From the NCBI GenBank assembly GCA_039619475.1, contig CM077115.1:57604864-57668863 (forward strand): a stretch of DNA of 64,000 nt, in the 5' to 3' direction. The position numbers were made by a program, and so were the translations under genes. Below, in pieces: positions 11,984-23,626 of the stretch. Source of the DNA: Icerya purchasi (Eukaryota; Arthropoda; Insecta; Hemiptera; Monophlebidae). Each line of letters starts with the position of its first letter. The stretch's first letter is position 1. The notes beneath the pieces are model-generated. The model made no database searches, was not told the DNA's origin, and worked only from the letters and a program-made list of their open reading frames with translations.

Positions 11984-12852
11984 TATGTATTTATGGAATT
12001 GTAAAATATGATTGATGTCGCGCATCAGGTTCAGACACCGTGTACCATCCGACAGAGTGGAAGTGATACGATAAACGGCACTCATACTCGGTAACGAGAA
12101 AGTTAAATGAAGAAGACCTCATTAAAAAAAAAAACAAAAAAAAAAAAACGGTATTTAATTGATTAGAGATTTTTGGATTAACAAACAGATACGCCGCTTT
12201 TAAAAATTATTATTAGGATCATAGCGAATTCAGTTTCTACCCAATTGTGAGATTAAAGGATTAAAAGTTGTATTAGGTTTTTTTCAAAGTGACCCGAACT
12301 CAAACCTTTTTAACTGAAAAACCAAGCTGGCAACGAGCAATATGAAATGTGGAATGACGTGTTTTTTTATAACAGCCCATTGCAGGGAGTTCGCCGAATG
12401 AGGGAATTGCGATTTTTAATTAAATTATTAATTTTTTTTTTTGAACTTTTATAAATACGAGTAGGTGTAATAAATTCAGTTTGCCGTTATGTTTAATTAT
12501 GTTTTTGCGTATTGCAAGATTTTATTATTCTCTTTTTTATAGGTAAAAGTAGTTTTTTTATTATTACATAAAATTCGTTATTTCTGAAAACTTTGTTAAT
12601 TTCTCTATAGCTAATAATAATATCAATCAAAAAAAGATAAAACATAAATTGGAGTAAATAAAAGAAAAAATATACAGCTAAATATTTAAATTTTAAAAAT
12701 TTCTAATAAAAAATCTCCGCTGAAATGCATGGAATTCCACTTTTAAAAAGAACTCGTTGGAATTACATTTTCCTCGCTCGTCTCTTTCGACTATTTCGGC
12801 TATTTCTCGCGCTATAGTGGGCAAAATTGTATTTAAACATATATAAATGTAC
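11984..12852. other. No recognisable gene
   Basis: AT-rich DNA with an interrupted A run at about 12125-12148 and T runs. No open frame with a domain, RNA gene or repeat was recognised. Confidence 0.45.
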
Positions 12853-13249
12853 CAAGGCCGTGTCCACGGGGGGGGGGGGCCAATGAGAACTAAAATAGTT
12901 ATTATAAATACGCAAAAATCTGAAAAAAATCAAAAATTTAAAATAAATATTGATGATTTTTTAGAGTGTTTTTACCTTTAAAAGAAAAAAGGAAAACATA
13001 TGCTTCATATTTTTAGGTACTTCATTAATATCTTAAGGAAAATTTTTTTATTACGAGTATAATCAATAACACATGTAATTTTTATTAATGTTCATATACG
13101 AGGTAATTCATTTATGTAAATTATTAATATATAAATCAAAATTATGGAAATTATTAATAGTATGAATATTAGTTAAAAATGTATTGTTATTTATAAAATA
13201 AATATGCGAAGAAAATCCCCCCCCTTCCAAAATTATGGACACGGGCCTG
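12853..13249. mobile_element. hAT-like short non-autonomous element
   Basis: The left end reads CAAGGCCGTGTCCA followed by a run of 11 G. The right end, reverse complemented, reads CAGGCCCGTGTCCA and then has a run of 8 G about 12 bp further in. Terminal CAGG/CAAGG repeats followed by G runs are common in hAT-superfamily miniature elements of insects. The 370 bp between are AT-rich and non-coding. I could not identify a clear 8-bp target duplication, so the superfamily is an inference. Confidence 0.5.
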
Positions 13250-13984
13250 ATATATAGGCTTATTACAGGTTACTCGAATATAATATCAAGAATATAAGGT
13301 TACCAACTAGGCCAAAAACTCGAATAACAAGAAATCAAAATAATATATATTACATATACCGTAGAGGGGCAAATCTACGAATTGATTATAAAGATGATTC
13401 GGTTTTAATTAAATTAATGAGCATTATCCGCAATCATATTATAAACGAAAATAGCATATTAGCGTGTGGAAAAAGGAGGTGGTGAAATGGCTGAAGGAAT
13501 GGTGCAAAGAATAAAAAACATACTGCGTCCGAATTCCTCACTCCTAGATAGTTTTCAATCATGTAGCTACGGATATAACATGTATTCTATGTTGTTGTTT
13601 TGGTGTCTTTCCTCTTATAACTTACTGTTCGTAATTCATAAAGAAGATATTGTTTACGATATCATGATATATATGTATATATGACTTTTAGAGTGAATGC
13701 AGGTATGTGTATGGTTTTTCTTTTTTATTTTCACCTATGTATATATATAAGTTATATATATATATATTTACTAAGACATATATATTAATTAAGGTATATA
13801 TAATTCCGATGTTATAATAAGTATGTATAAGTTTGTACCGAAATCGAATAAACGATAATAAGAGTGTCGGGCACTCACACAACGGGCATACTTGCTCAGT
13901 GAGACCAATTAAAAAAAAAAAAAAAAAAACGATTTCCAGAAAACGTGCTGCATTCGAGCCTAAAAACGAGAGAAGAAAATTACC

Positions 13985-14015
<31 letters not shown>

Positions 14016-14282
14016 TATGTCGGTAAAATAATACACAAGAATAAAAAACAAACAAAAATCATAATCGTTCAATCCAGTTCGCAGAATTTTTCTTTCGTGT
14101 GTAAGCCGGTCGACGTATTGACTCTCTTCGAGACACGATTAAGTGACACTGAAATGCATTACTTTGGTAGCCGTTTGACTGGTTTATTTTTCATGTAATG
14201 TTTTAATTGCGGATCGTGAAATTATTAAGCACATGCCGTGGGCTGGTCGGTTAAGTGGGGATGGCTGTATTTCAGAACTTTC
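13250..14282. other. TA-rich stretch with microsatellites
   Basis: Contains several short TA tracts, the clearest at about 13983-14012, and an A run at 13911-13929. The frame at 13833-14198 runs straight through the TA and A tracts, giving Tyr-Ile and Lys repeats, and is judged spurious. Confidence 0.5.
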
Positions 14283-14566
14283 CTTTTTTTTTTTTAATAT
14301 CTAGGACTCGTCAACCGAGGACCTTTACCCCGAAAACAAATAGAAATTAAAGAAATCGGTTATATTTTAATCCGATCAGAAATTTTTGCTAAAAGGGAAA
14401 AATAGCAGGAATAATTAATTTGAGAAGGAAAAGACAGGATATAGGAAGCACAATAAGGAGCAGGGAGCCCCCAAGCCTCAACACAAATAGGAATGCAAAA
14501 TGTTCTACAGAAAGAGATAAACACTGTGGAAGAACACGTGATCGGCGTCGCAAATAACTGCACCAA
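14283..14566 (-). pseudogene. LINE-A 3' end with poly(A)
   Basis: The minus-strand frame contains WGLPAPYCASYILSFPSQ, which parallels LGLPAPYNSSFVLSFPSP at 58.5 kb and LDLPTPFNASFILSFSSL at 33.8 kb. The 3' tail that follows contains AAAGGTCCTCGGTTGACGAG and ends in a poly(A) run, seen as T on the plus strand at 14283-14297. The same tail occurs at 25.77 kb and 37.6 kb. The fragment is a 5'-truncated insertion of this family. Confidence 0.75.
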
Positions 14567-16214
14567 CCTGATGATGGATTTGACAGTGTGCGCAGGAAAT
14601 CAGGGGAAGGCGAAAGCTGGAGGAAGGCAGCAAAGAATGGCCAAAATGCATATGAACAAAGGAAACAACATCAAACTTCCCTTAATACAGATATACACCG
14701 TGAGATAATATTTAAATTATTTCAAAGCGTCTTCTTTTTAAAAAGTAATGAAAATGACGCGGCAATTGGGAATGATTATCCAGACACCTTCGCTACAGAT
14801 GAACTATAACGGTGACATTAAGTGATTAAGTGGTAAAGAGCGAGGACGGAAAATTTATATCATAATCTGCGGCAATCGGTCAATTTTAAATGTTTTTGGT
14901 ACACTGCTACCCCTTGAATGGTCGAAATTTTATTAACGTTTTGTGTTGGCAGTTTTTTTTTTTTGTTTTTTTGTGTACATATTTTTTTAAGTTACACAGA
15001 AATAAAAGAAGCTGCAGAACAAAAACGAATGGGGAAAATAATAAACTTTATGCGTAAACGACTGCGCAGAGCAAACAAAAGAAGAAGAAAAAAAGAAACA
15101 GAAAACGATTAGAAGGATGATGATCATTTTGAGTACATCAGATGTTGTTCAATTTAATCAAAATCGAATGCTTGGAAATTTAATATTTTCCGGGTTAACA
15201 ATACCTAAAGAAAATTCGATTTAAATTTTCGCTTGAATAGCGATCTCTCGAAAATGACCGGAAAAGTAGAAACACTTTTTTTCCCTTTATTTAATTCTTT
15301 AATTTCCATTATTGACGTCAGACGGCGAGAAACCTTCTCCCCCCCCCCGGCGAATATTTCACAACAGCCACATTAGGCGTGAAGAGCAGCAAATTTAAGC
15401 GACCATCGTTTTCTCTTTATCGAGCGAGGTGCTCAAATATTAAGGTTAATAGAACAAACTTGAAGAGGTTTCAACTATATTCCCGCTTTATTAGAGGTGG
15501 CTTGTCCAACTTTTGCGAAGGATGGTCGACAGCTGGTCCCCGAATTTCCGTCTGTTTCGTTTTATTGTAATAATGAGGGAATTCCGTTGGTAGCCGTCGC
15601 CTATGTCCGTCTTATGTTCGCTTTTAGACATTCCACGTCATCTGTTTCTTAAAGTTTACTTTAACATTTCGCCTAGCAGCTATGTACACACAAATAGTAG
15701 TAGTAACGGGGTAAACTTTGAGCCGGACGAAGTAAGTTTTGAAAGGTGTAACTCGGGTAACCCGGGCAATGAAATCATTTCTTCAATCAAAACAAAATGA
15801 AAATTTGCGTGCCACGTACTTCCTTCCCGCTGCGTATAATAATGAGCCCGTTATCTGGGTAGGTGCGTGCATTTACGAAATTATTTATCTGCAGAAAGTT
15901 AACCGACGAAACACACTATACATCAAGGAAATATCCTAAAAGTCTGGTCACGAACGTGCGCGTATACATACATATATGCATGTATAGAGGTTTACATTAA
16001 ATGAATGCACGCCGTACGAACGAGAATGAACAATGGCTGGTAAGACAGAAACAGGATGTAACTTTAAATTCACTTCCGGCCGGATTAACGATTTCGTGTA
16101 TACGTAATCGCCCTTTAAAATAACAATCAGACAAAATGTGTCTTCTTTCTTTTTCAGACCGGAGGAATTTCAATGCTACCATCGAAGGCGCCGCAAGATG
16201 TTGATTTAAAGAGA
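14567..16214. other. No recognisable gene
   Basis: Short frames (14493-14708, 14588-14809, 14918-15112, 15379-15570, 15603-15939) are basic or low-complexity and have no recognisable domain. A run of ten C lies near 15341-15350. Nothing else was seen. Confidence 0.4.
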
Positions 16215-16235
16215 GGATTTCAAAATCGTAATCAA

Positions 16236-16345
16236 TGGCCTCAGTATTCTCCTTAGATCCATTAGGTTTAGTACATTGTGAACCTTAACTTCATAATCCC
16301 AACGCCCTCTCAAGGGTATGGAACTCACTTTACTTTACTAGCGGT
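16236..16345 (+). repeat. Dispersed SINE-like 3' segment
   Basis: Starting at CAGTATTCTCCTTAGATCCA, about 100 bp align with 55655-55757. Both copies share CCTTAGATCCATTAGG, TTAGTAC, CTTAACTTCA and a final pyrimidine-rich CTTTACTT. The 55 kb copy is preceded by a tRNA B-box-like word, so this may be the tail of a tRNA-derived SINE or the 3' end of its partner LINE. Here only the tail is recognisable. Confidence 0.6.
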
Positions 16346-17181
16346 ACTTGTTATTCTACAGGAAAGAGGATGTGTTTATAAAATTTTGGCAGCAGCCGAC
16401 GCTGTAGAAAATTTGAAAGAAACATCAAGTCCCATTTTTAAGATGAAACAGTTTTGCCCGGCTTGAGTTAAAAATAAGTGAACTGAAGGAGGAGCAAACT
16501 GTTTGATGTTTTTAATTAATGTTACTCATTTTCCGGGGTTAAAACGTACCTATATATATTCAAATCGGGGACGCGATAACGGGCTCCATGTAAGATGTCT
16601 AATTCCTTTAACGACTTTTTCAGTTGGTAATTTTATTTAGATGTGGTTTTTGACCATCGTTTTGCGTCGGTTCGAAATTTTAGTTTTTTTTAAACTTATA
16701 ACGAAATCGTTCTTTCAGCTGAAAGATTAAAACACTATAATGTTTATTGGCTAAATCGTAAAATTAATTTAAATAATACAAGTTTTCTAATACTAAATTG
16801 GCAAATTAAAAAGAAATAAAAAAAAATAAAGAATTTCTAGTCGGCACTTATAAGTTTTACTCTACCACAGACATAAAAACCTCCTCCTCTTAGGACACTT
16901 CTGTTTGGATTGTTGAAAATGATTTCCTATACACATAAGTAGTTAAGTCTATCAATTTTCACTGGATAGTAATACCGTAATGAATGGCTGGCGAAAAATA
17001 GAAAAAAAAAAAATCAAACCGAAAAAAGAAAAACGTTACTTTTAACAGCTATTTCTTTACGAAAAAAAAGTAATCTTTCGCAGAAAATTTTACAGAATTA
17101 AGTAGCTGATTTTCAGTGTGTCAAACAAAAATATATATATATACACCTATATATATACACCTATATATATATATATATAAA

Positions 17182-17400
17182 CTCGGATTTTTTAGCATCG
17201 AAAGGGGCTCTAACCCTTGTGACCCTTCTTGCTTAATTTCCATCTCTTTTTCTTCTATGATATACTTTGTATAAAATGATCAAAATTTATAACGTCATTC
17301 TTACTGGCATCGTTTTTCGTTTAACATTTAACTTTCGTTACATAAAATTGGGACATTATTAAAATCTAATTAGGGGCGGCCTAAGAATTACGTTGTAATT
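17182..17400 (+). repeat. Element B, partial copy (plus orientation)
   Basis: Begins right after a (TA)n tract (17163-17180) with AACTCGGA, and shares GACCCTTCTTGC, AAAATGATCAAAATTTA, ACATTTAACTTTC and the terminal AAGAATTACGTTGTAATTAAT with the copies at 29.6 and 56.1 kb. It is non-coding. A second copy in opposite orientation lies at 17605-17925, making an inverted pair around a short middle region. Confidence 0.75.
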
Positions 17401-17604
17401 AATATGTAAACTCGGCCGTCCGTGTCTGTCCATTCACCCCACTTGGGGACATCACCGGACCCCCAGCTTTATTACTTCTGTACTTCGTATAGAACGAGAA
17501 AAATTGATAACATCATTTTTAGCCCGACCCCCACTATATGCAATATATGTAATGTTTTGAGTGAAAAAATGTGATTGGGATCGGCCTATGACGTTGTCAT
17601 TAAT

Positions 17605-17925
17605 ATATATACATATATACGTATATATTAATTACAACGTAATTCTTAAGCTACCCCTCTCAGAAAAAATGTCCAAATTTTATGTGACGTTTGTTATATT
17701 TTATAGGATTTTTGTGGTTTTTTTATATATATATATATAATTAAATTAGATTTTGTAACGAAAAATGTCATAATTTGATGTAACGAAATATAACGAAAAA
17801 ATGTCCTAGTTTTATTTAATGAAAGTTAAATGTTAGGATAGGATTTTTGTGATTATGTTATTTTTTTTTGTGTTGATGCCGGTAAGAATTACATTGTAAA
17901 TTTTGATCATTTTATACAAAGTAAT
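17605..17925 (-). repeat. Element B, copy in minus orientation
   Basis: Starts at ATATTAATTACAACGTAATTCTTA next to a TA-rich tract and continues through GTTTGTTATATTTTATAGGATTTTTG to TTGATCATTTTATACAAAGTA. It matches the copy at 56.07-56.40 kb closely and is the reverse of those at 17.2 and 29.6 kb. The family is described in the findings. No coding capacity. Confidence 0.8.
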
Positions 17926-17950
17926 AGTAATAAAATAATCAATAATTTGC

Positions 17951-19744
17951 TTGCTATAGAATTAGTTATATTTTAATGAGTTTAATTTATTCGTTATTGA
18001 AGAAAGTACACATATCGTAAGAACAATTCAATTATACAATAATACAGGGAAACTATTGTAAGAACTAGTAGTAATTTCATAAAAGTCTATTAGCGTAACA
18101 ACATGATTGTAAAATGGGTTTTTACAGAAAACCAAAAAACTTAATCGGATGGTGCCGTAATGAACATTATCGTAATTATGGTTAATTAAACAATAGAAAC
18201 GACCCTATATCCAAATTTTTGGAAATAAAAAAAAAGAACCCTAATTCACACAAAACATTAAGGCCATTTGCAGAACTAACTGCGTATATGCATATATACG
18301 AGAAGTGCCCATTTAATAATGCGCCAGATGACCAAGTTTTGTTCGGATCTACTTTGAATTTGCGAATTAATCAATCCGGATTAATCAGTCTTACAAGCGG
18401 TCAGACATTTAGCCGAAAGCTATATATATTCGCGTTAAAGTATTATCAAAACAATAAAAACAAATTTTCATAATCCAGAAATATTATTACAAATTATTTA
18501 CATAATTCTATAACGCTGCTCGATGTATTTTCGAATTGGCGTAATATTTAAGTCCGGTGTATAAAGTGTAAATAAATATATTTCATCAGGAAACAAAGAT
18601 ATTATGCCTGTGTATATACTTTCAGCTACCGTGGTAAATAAATTGATTATTTTTTACCACGCTAAATAAGCGAATTATTTACTTTTTAATAAACCCTAAA
18701 AATTTCAAAATGATCATTATATAACGAACATTGGTCGGTTCCCTTTTAAAATTCATCGTTTTGTATACCGGACAATAAGACAGCGACTAATCTCGATTTC
18801 TAGACCCTAAAAACCGCTAATCCGTAAATTCCATCAAAGTCGTTGGAACCGAACCGGGAACTATACAATTTTTGCTCCTATTTTATGAGATATAAAAGGG
18901 TTTCGGTAATAATTTGTTTTTGGATTTTTTCCCTACCAAGTAATTAAATTCGTGACTTACTTCCTCAGAATACTTCACTGCTATAGCCAATATTCGATTT
19001 CAGGTTCACATAATGTGTATGGCCACGGTAACAGGTATAAAATCATGTGCATATTTAACGCAACTTTTTTTTGTATAAAAAAGTAACTTATTTATAAAAC
19101 TGATTATATGGATCTGTTCACTTTGACATATCAAGCTGATAAAAAAAATATATACATCCTTTATTTTTTTTTAATATACAAACTGGCCGACTGCTGCTAC
19201 TTTCTTTTATTAATTGTTTATTTTAGGCGTTCCGCGGCGAGACATTTGTCATCCACAATTTTTTTTCTTAGAACAAAACAAAGTTATTCTCATTAATCTA
19301 CCTAAGAATACCCTTAGAGAAGTGTACGTATGCAATTTTAAAAATTCTTTTTATTAAGTTCTCACAAAACGACAAAAGCGTAATTTATTTCAATATGCGC
19401 ATGTTCCTATATTATGCCAATAAAATTGAAACGAAAAACAAGGGAGCGGTAAGGAAACATACCAGATATTCAGTTGACAGGCAGTATTTTGTCAGAGCGA
19501 GACGTGTAATTTTAAACACCGTACATTCCTATATATGTATAATAACATCCTTCGGACCTTGCCATGAGGTCACTTTCCGGACCACCTTTTATCAACCTAT
19601 TTTTAGTTGCGAATATTAGTAGAAGAATTGGAGCAGGCTCTTCACAGGAGACTAGAATATTTTGATTGCTGAAAACGAGTTTTTTCCTAAATTTTATTTA
19701 TTATCATAAAACAGAAAACTCAAAAAACCGAGCCAGTTATAGCG
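17951..19744. other. No recognisable gene
   Basis: AT-rich. The frames at 18219-18473, 19108-19296 and 19395-19619 have no known motif. No RNA gene was found. Confidence 0.4.
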
Positions 19745-19860
19745 TGGCGCGCAGTTGATTAGACAGTGGTGTTAGAACCGGATTCAATTCTTGTTGCCGC
19801 ACATTGACAATTAAAAATTTCACTTGTGCTAGGTTAGAGTTGACGTTCCCACCCTCCACA
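19745..19860 (+). repeat. Possible tRNA-derived SINE head
   Basis: TAGCGTGGCGCGC resembles the RNA polymerase III A box, and GGATTCAATTC about 39 bp downstream resembles the B box. This spacing fits a tRNA-like promoter. The sequence does not fold into a proper tRNA by eye, and no second copy was seen in the window, so this is only a possibility. Confidence 0.3.
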
Positions 19861-19924
19861 AAAAAGTAGAAAACCATACGCGTGTAAAAACAGATTTCAA
19901 AAAAAAAATTGTTATAACTTCAGA

Positions 19925-21010
19925 TGCTACTCTCTTTTGTCTTTTGATAATGCGTTATCTGATCTCCACCTTTCTATTTCTCCTCGGAAATCGGCCGCTA
20001 TGGTATTTATTTATCGTCCTTGTAGTCGTTCCTCAGTCAACCTATCCGTGTGTCACCTTCCTATTTCATTAGTTAGTTCGGTCTCCTACCTTGGCATTAT
20101 TCTTTTTTTTTTTTGTTCCCTACCCTGGGCGCGCCAGCGGCCTTGACCCAACAACATGAAAATTTAAGAGTTATAACTAAATAGCCAAGCGGTCAGAAAT
20201 GGAAAAGACAACTTAACAGTAACTTGTCCTTTCACGATCCATCAATTATCTTTGTACTTCAGCTCTCAAAAGGGTCAATTTGTTGAAGGCTCTCTCCTCC
20301 CGGTAATTGGGGTGGGGACTCTTACAACCTTCTGATGCTATACAAGGCCAGTATTCTTTCCAAATTCGATTGTTGCTCGTTCCTTTACGCTATTCCTAAA
20401 TGTCTTCTCCTCAAGTTTAATAAAATCCGTAACATGTTTCTCCGAGTTTGTATCGGTACCTTGAACTCCTCTTTGATTGCAGCCATTTTGACAGAAACTG
20501 GTTCCTATCCATTATATTTTACCTACGAATATATTTACTCGCCTAGTTTACCCTTTCTTCCTTCGTATGTCGAAGTCTCTTCCTTCTTCCACCGCTCATA
20601 ACGAATTTAAATAATGTTTTATCCTCGCTTTTTATTTCTTAATTTTCACAGATGACTCAAAGTCGGTTTTTGGGGTTGGAGCGGCTTTTGCTAGACTTTG
20701 GCTATTCTGAGGCTTTCAAACTTTCCTCCTTCTCCTCCATATTCATAGCCGAATATATCGCAATCCTACAAGCAATTATTTTTACAACTTCCACTAGCAA
20801 CGTATCTAATGTTCTCTTATCTTCTGACTCAAAAGGCGTTTTACAAGCTATTGTGTTACTCCCTTTCCTAAGCTATCCGCTGATCCTGTCGTGCTTCACA
20901 CACGCTCTTTAATTTCGCATATATTTCATTCTCGTTCTATCCGCATTGATCTATTGTAGATTATCTTAGTCGTTGCGGAAATTCGGGCAACGAGTTAGTT
21001 GACTTGTTGG
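19925..21010 (+). pseudogene. LINE-A fragment: end of reverse transcriptase plus RNase H
   Basis: Plus-strand frames give the RT tail (LHLSISPRKSAAMVF, then SVSYLGIIL), the thumb region (KRVNLLKALSSR, a stop, LGWGLL, a frameshift, then LYKASILSKFDCCSFLYA and RNMFLRVCIGTLNSSLIAA), and an RNase H domain (TQSRFLGLERLLLDFGY, then SIFIAEYIAILQAI and LLSSDSKGVLQAI). RT thumb followed directly by RNase H fits the I/R1/LOA group of LINEs. The frame is broken by stops, shifts and the nested insertion at 20101-20155. It has lost the RT active site and the C-terminus, so it is dead. Confidence 0.85.
20101..20155 (-). mobile_element. Nested LINE-A 3' tail inside another LINE-A copy
   Basis: Reverse complemented, this reads GTTGGGTCAAGGCCGCTGGC followed by GCGCCC and an A run. 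It matches the 3' tail of the LINE-A copies at 37.25 and 58.65 kb (GGGTCAAAGCCGCTGGCGCG). It interrupts the host RT frame right after YLGIIL. It is therefore a very short, 5'-truncated insertion in the opposite orientation. The inner limit is uncertain and may extend to about 20200. Confidence 0.65.
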
Positions 21011-21559
21011 CACCTTTGGTAAGCGAAAACTAATATACCACCAAGTGTATTGTAAAATGCTTCACTAAAAAGCACAGTGTGGGGTATTGGAATGTTATAA
21101 ATTTTACTTTGTTTTTTTTTTTATTTTTTTAAACTTTAAAATTTTAATTATAAACGAGTTCTAATGAAACTGTTATTGTTGTTATTATTATTATTACGTT
21201 TGCCAACCAGAGCTACCTTCTCTCTGGTACACCGTAGTTAATCGGAAAGACCATCGCCATGAGAATCAAAACAGTGAACAACGAGAAATTTTGCGGATTC
21301 GCAACTTGACTGAATTGTAAGTCGCTCTTTTTGGGCTAACTTGACTCGCCAATGTACGAAGTTTTCGTCTTGGGCAGTTGCACTACTACGCCAGCTGTAT
21401 TGATTTATACTACACGCACACTCTATTCCAGAGCAGAAACAAAATATATCGAAACTTTTATCTGCCTTACATCAGCTAACGCGCTATTATGTATTCTTAC
21501 GCTTGACCGAACTTTTAATACATCGATGTTGCTTATGGTATATCGCAAGTTGTGAGATT

Positions 21560-22220
21560 CTGTTGCGTCTTTTTTATTTGATCGAAGAACCCGGCGGCGC
21601 TCAGAATAACTTATCACAATTCTTCGCCGCTGAAAAAAAGAAAAAGAGGGGGGATCCTTATAATTATCACGGACGCGGAGTGATTTATTGTCTCGTCGCG
21701 AGAGTGCTGCGTGCAAATGTGTCTACGTGCATGCGCGTGAAGGCGTGTGCAACGAGGAAAGAGGTGAAATGATGCATCAACGAGACCGGTTGTTCTGGTG
21801 CAGCCGATTCCGAGAGCGATAAAGTTGTGTGTTGTCAGTTCTGATTTATGCTGACGAAATAGACGGCGATGGTGGAGTAATCGTCGTGAGTTGGTACGTT
21901 TCACCGGAACTCCACCAATCTGATTTCCTCTCTTATCGATAACCGAATATCCTCTCTCGGGACGACAGCGAAAATCGCTGACGAAGCACGACCAATCGTG
22001 TCATTTCATCGCAGTTCCGTCATTTTGCAGCTCGGTCTCATCGGAAATGTATGTTCCCTTGGATTAGTTTCACCGCCGTCCTAGCTTAATTACAGAATAC
22101 ACCGACTTTTTACTCTTATTGCACTACCGCGAGCGATCGGGGGGACGGTGATCGCTTATACGCCGGTGACATTCTGTCTAATCGGATATAACAGTCGGGG
22201 GGAAAAAACGCGGGAAAAAA
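21560..22220. promoter_or_regulatory. CpG- and GC-richer island, possible regulatory region
   Basis: The stretch is visibly richer in G+C and CpG than its surroundings (for example CGACGGCGATGG, CTCTCGGGACGACAGCG, CGCGAGCGATCGGGGGGACGG). Open frames on both strands here overlap one another and carry no domain. Such islands can mark promoters or less-decayed single-copy DNA, but no core promoter motif was pinned down. This is an inference from composition only. Confidence 0.25.
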
Positions 22221-22639
22221 TGTTTTTAATATTTAAGTTGCTCCCCGAAAAGCGTGCTATTTTTCGGAGTTTTACTTGCGGCCTATAATTTTTGCCCGTT
22301 CGGTTAGGAAACTGCATAAAAACTTTCTAAAAATGTACTTTAACATCATAAATGGATTCGGGGTTTAGTTGCCCGATTTTATAGCTTTTTTTCTTAAATT
22401 GGTTTTTAGCGTCATTCTTCTTTTCCAGGATGAGTGTGTCATCTGATATTAATAATCTGACGTAGAATTGTAATTTCTGTGACGTCGATGAGATTTAATG
22501 ATACAGAAAGCGAGTAACTTTCTCAAAAAGATGGAATTATAACAATAAAATTCTTTCTACACTTTGTGCGCATCAGAAACAAAAAAAAAAAAAGAAAAAA
22601 AACACAACCTTCCGCTCATTTTTTGGTCTTTTTATCAAG

Positions 22640-22949
22640 TTAAAATGAAAACTTCGCACTATGTAGGTGAAAGAGAGCGGCCAAGATATTAGTTTTTCTT
22701 GAAGTTTGTGTTCTAGAAGAGAGCAAATCGACCGGGAAGCAATCTCTATTTATTGTTTTGTTCACCGTTTTGTTTCTGGAGTCATTAAAATTCTTTACAA
22801 CGTTCGAACGTTCTCTTCGAAATCGTCCGACATTTTTTAGTCTTCCTATCTTCCAAGACGGGAGTGCGGCGCGCATTTGTGGACTTTGACCTAGCATACT
22901 GAACCGAGTCCTCAATCGCTCAATCTCTTTCAAATAGCTCACGAATTTC
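22640..22949 (-). CDS. Candidate terminal exon, unknown product
   Basis: On the minus strand a good acceptor-like sequence (GAAG, then ten T, then AG) ends at 22950, and the frame after it stays open for about 102 codons to a stop at 22640. The predicted peptide is basic and starts KFVSYLKEIERLRTRFSMLG. There is no ATG at the start, which is what an internal or terminal exon would show. I recognise no domain, upstream exon or poly(A) signal. It could equally be a chance frame in a CpG-richer region. Confidence 0.2.
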
Positions 22950-23382
22950 GCTAAAAAAAAAACTTCAGCCTTAGGTTTTGAACGAAACTTGCAAACCAGG
23001 TGGAAAAGTGTGCGAAGCTAGCAAAAATGTACGCTTAAGCTCTGATTGTACAATTACTAACTGAAAGAATTTATATCCATAGGGTGTTTGATTATTTACG
23101 TGACCCTCAAAATGTGTTGAAATTCCTACTTTCATTATACTTTCATGGTATAGATTTCTTATTTTTTTACCAAGCTCCACATTTAGCGACTTATACCAAG
23201 AAACTATAGAAGAGAGGAGCAGTTCGTTAAATCTGAATACTAACCATATGAAAGGATTAAAATTCGCCGCGTATTGAACCTAGCACACGCTGCTACCGGA
23301 GATATTATTTACATTCAAATTTTAAATTCTTGCCAACTACTGTAGTTTTCTGTTGTCGACTGTATTTAAAGTGTATTTTAAC

Positions 23383-23384
<2 letters not shown>

Positions 23385-23444
<60 letters not shown>
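23385..23444. repeat. (TA)n microsatellite, about 60 bp
   Basis: Thirty uninterrupted TA units. The longest of about ten TA arrays in the window. It sits 20 bp from the hairpin at 23465-23626. Confidence 0.95.
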
Positions 23445-23448
<4 letters not shown>

Positions 23449-23464
23449 TATTAATGTTCTCAAA

Positions 23465-23626
23465 AAAAGGGGGAAACTGAATAGAGGAAATAATCTTTTG
23501 TGGAAATACAGAGTTCACCATTTAAAGAAATAGAAAAAAAAACGAAAATGCCTTTCATTTTTTTTCTATTTTTTTAAATGGTGAATTCCACAAAAGATTA
23601 TTTCCTCTATTCAGTTCCCCCCTTTT
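23465..23626. repeat. Foldback hairpin repeat next to TA arrays
   Basis: The left arm (about 23465-23545) and right arm (about 23560-23626) are reverse complements. Both contain ACTGAATAGAGGAAATAATC followed by TTTTGTGGA and TTCACCATTTAAA. The left arm has one 8-bp insertion (near AATACAG). The loop is about 15-30 nt. It is non-coding and MITE-like. The T-rich frames called on either strand here are artefacts of the arms and the TA array. Confidence 0.75.

Noticed and set aside
13833..14198. 121-codon frame
   Set aside because: It runs through an A run and a TA microsatellite, producing poly-Lys and Tyr-Ile repeats; no domain.
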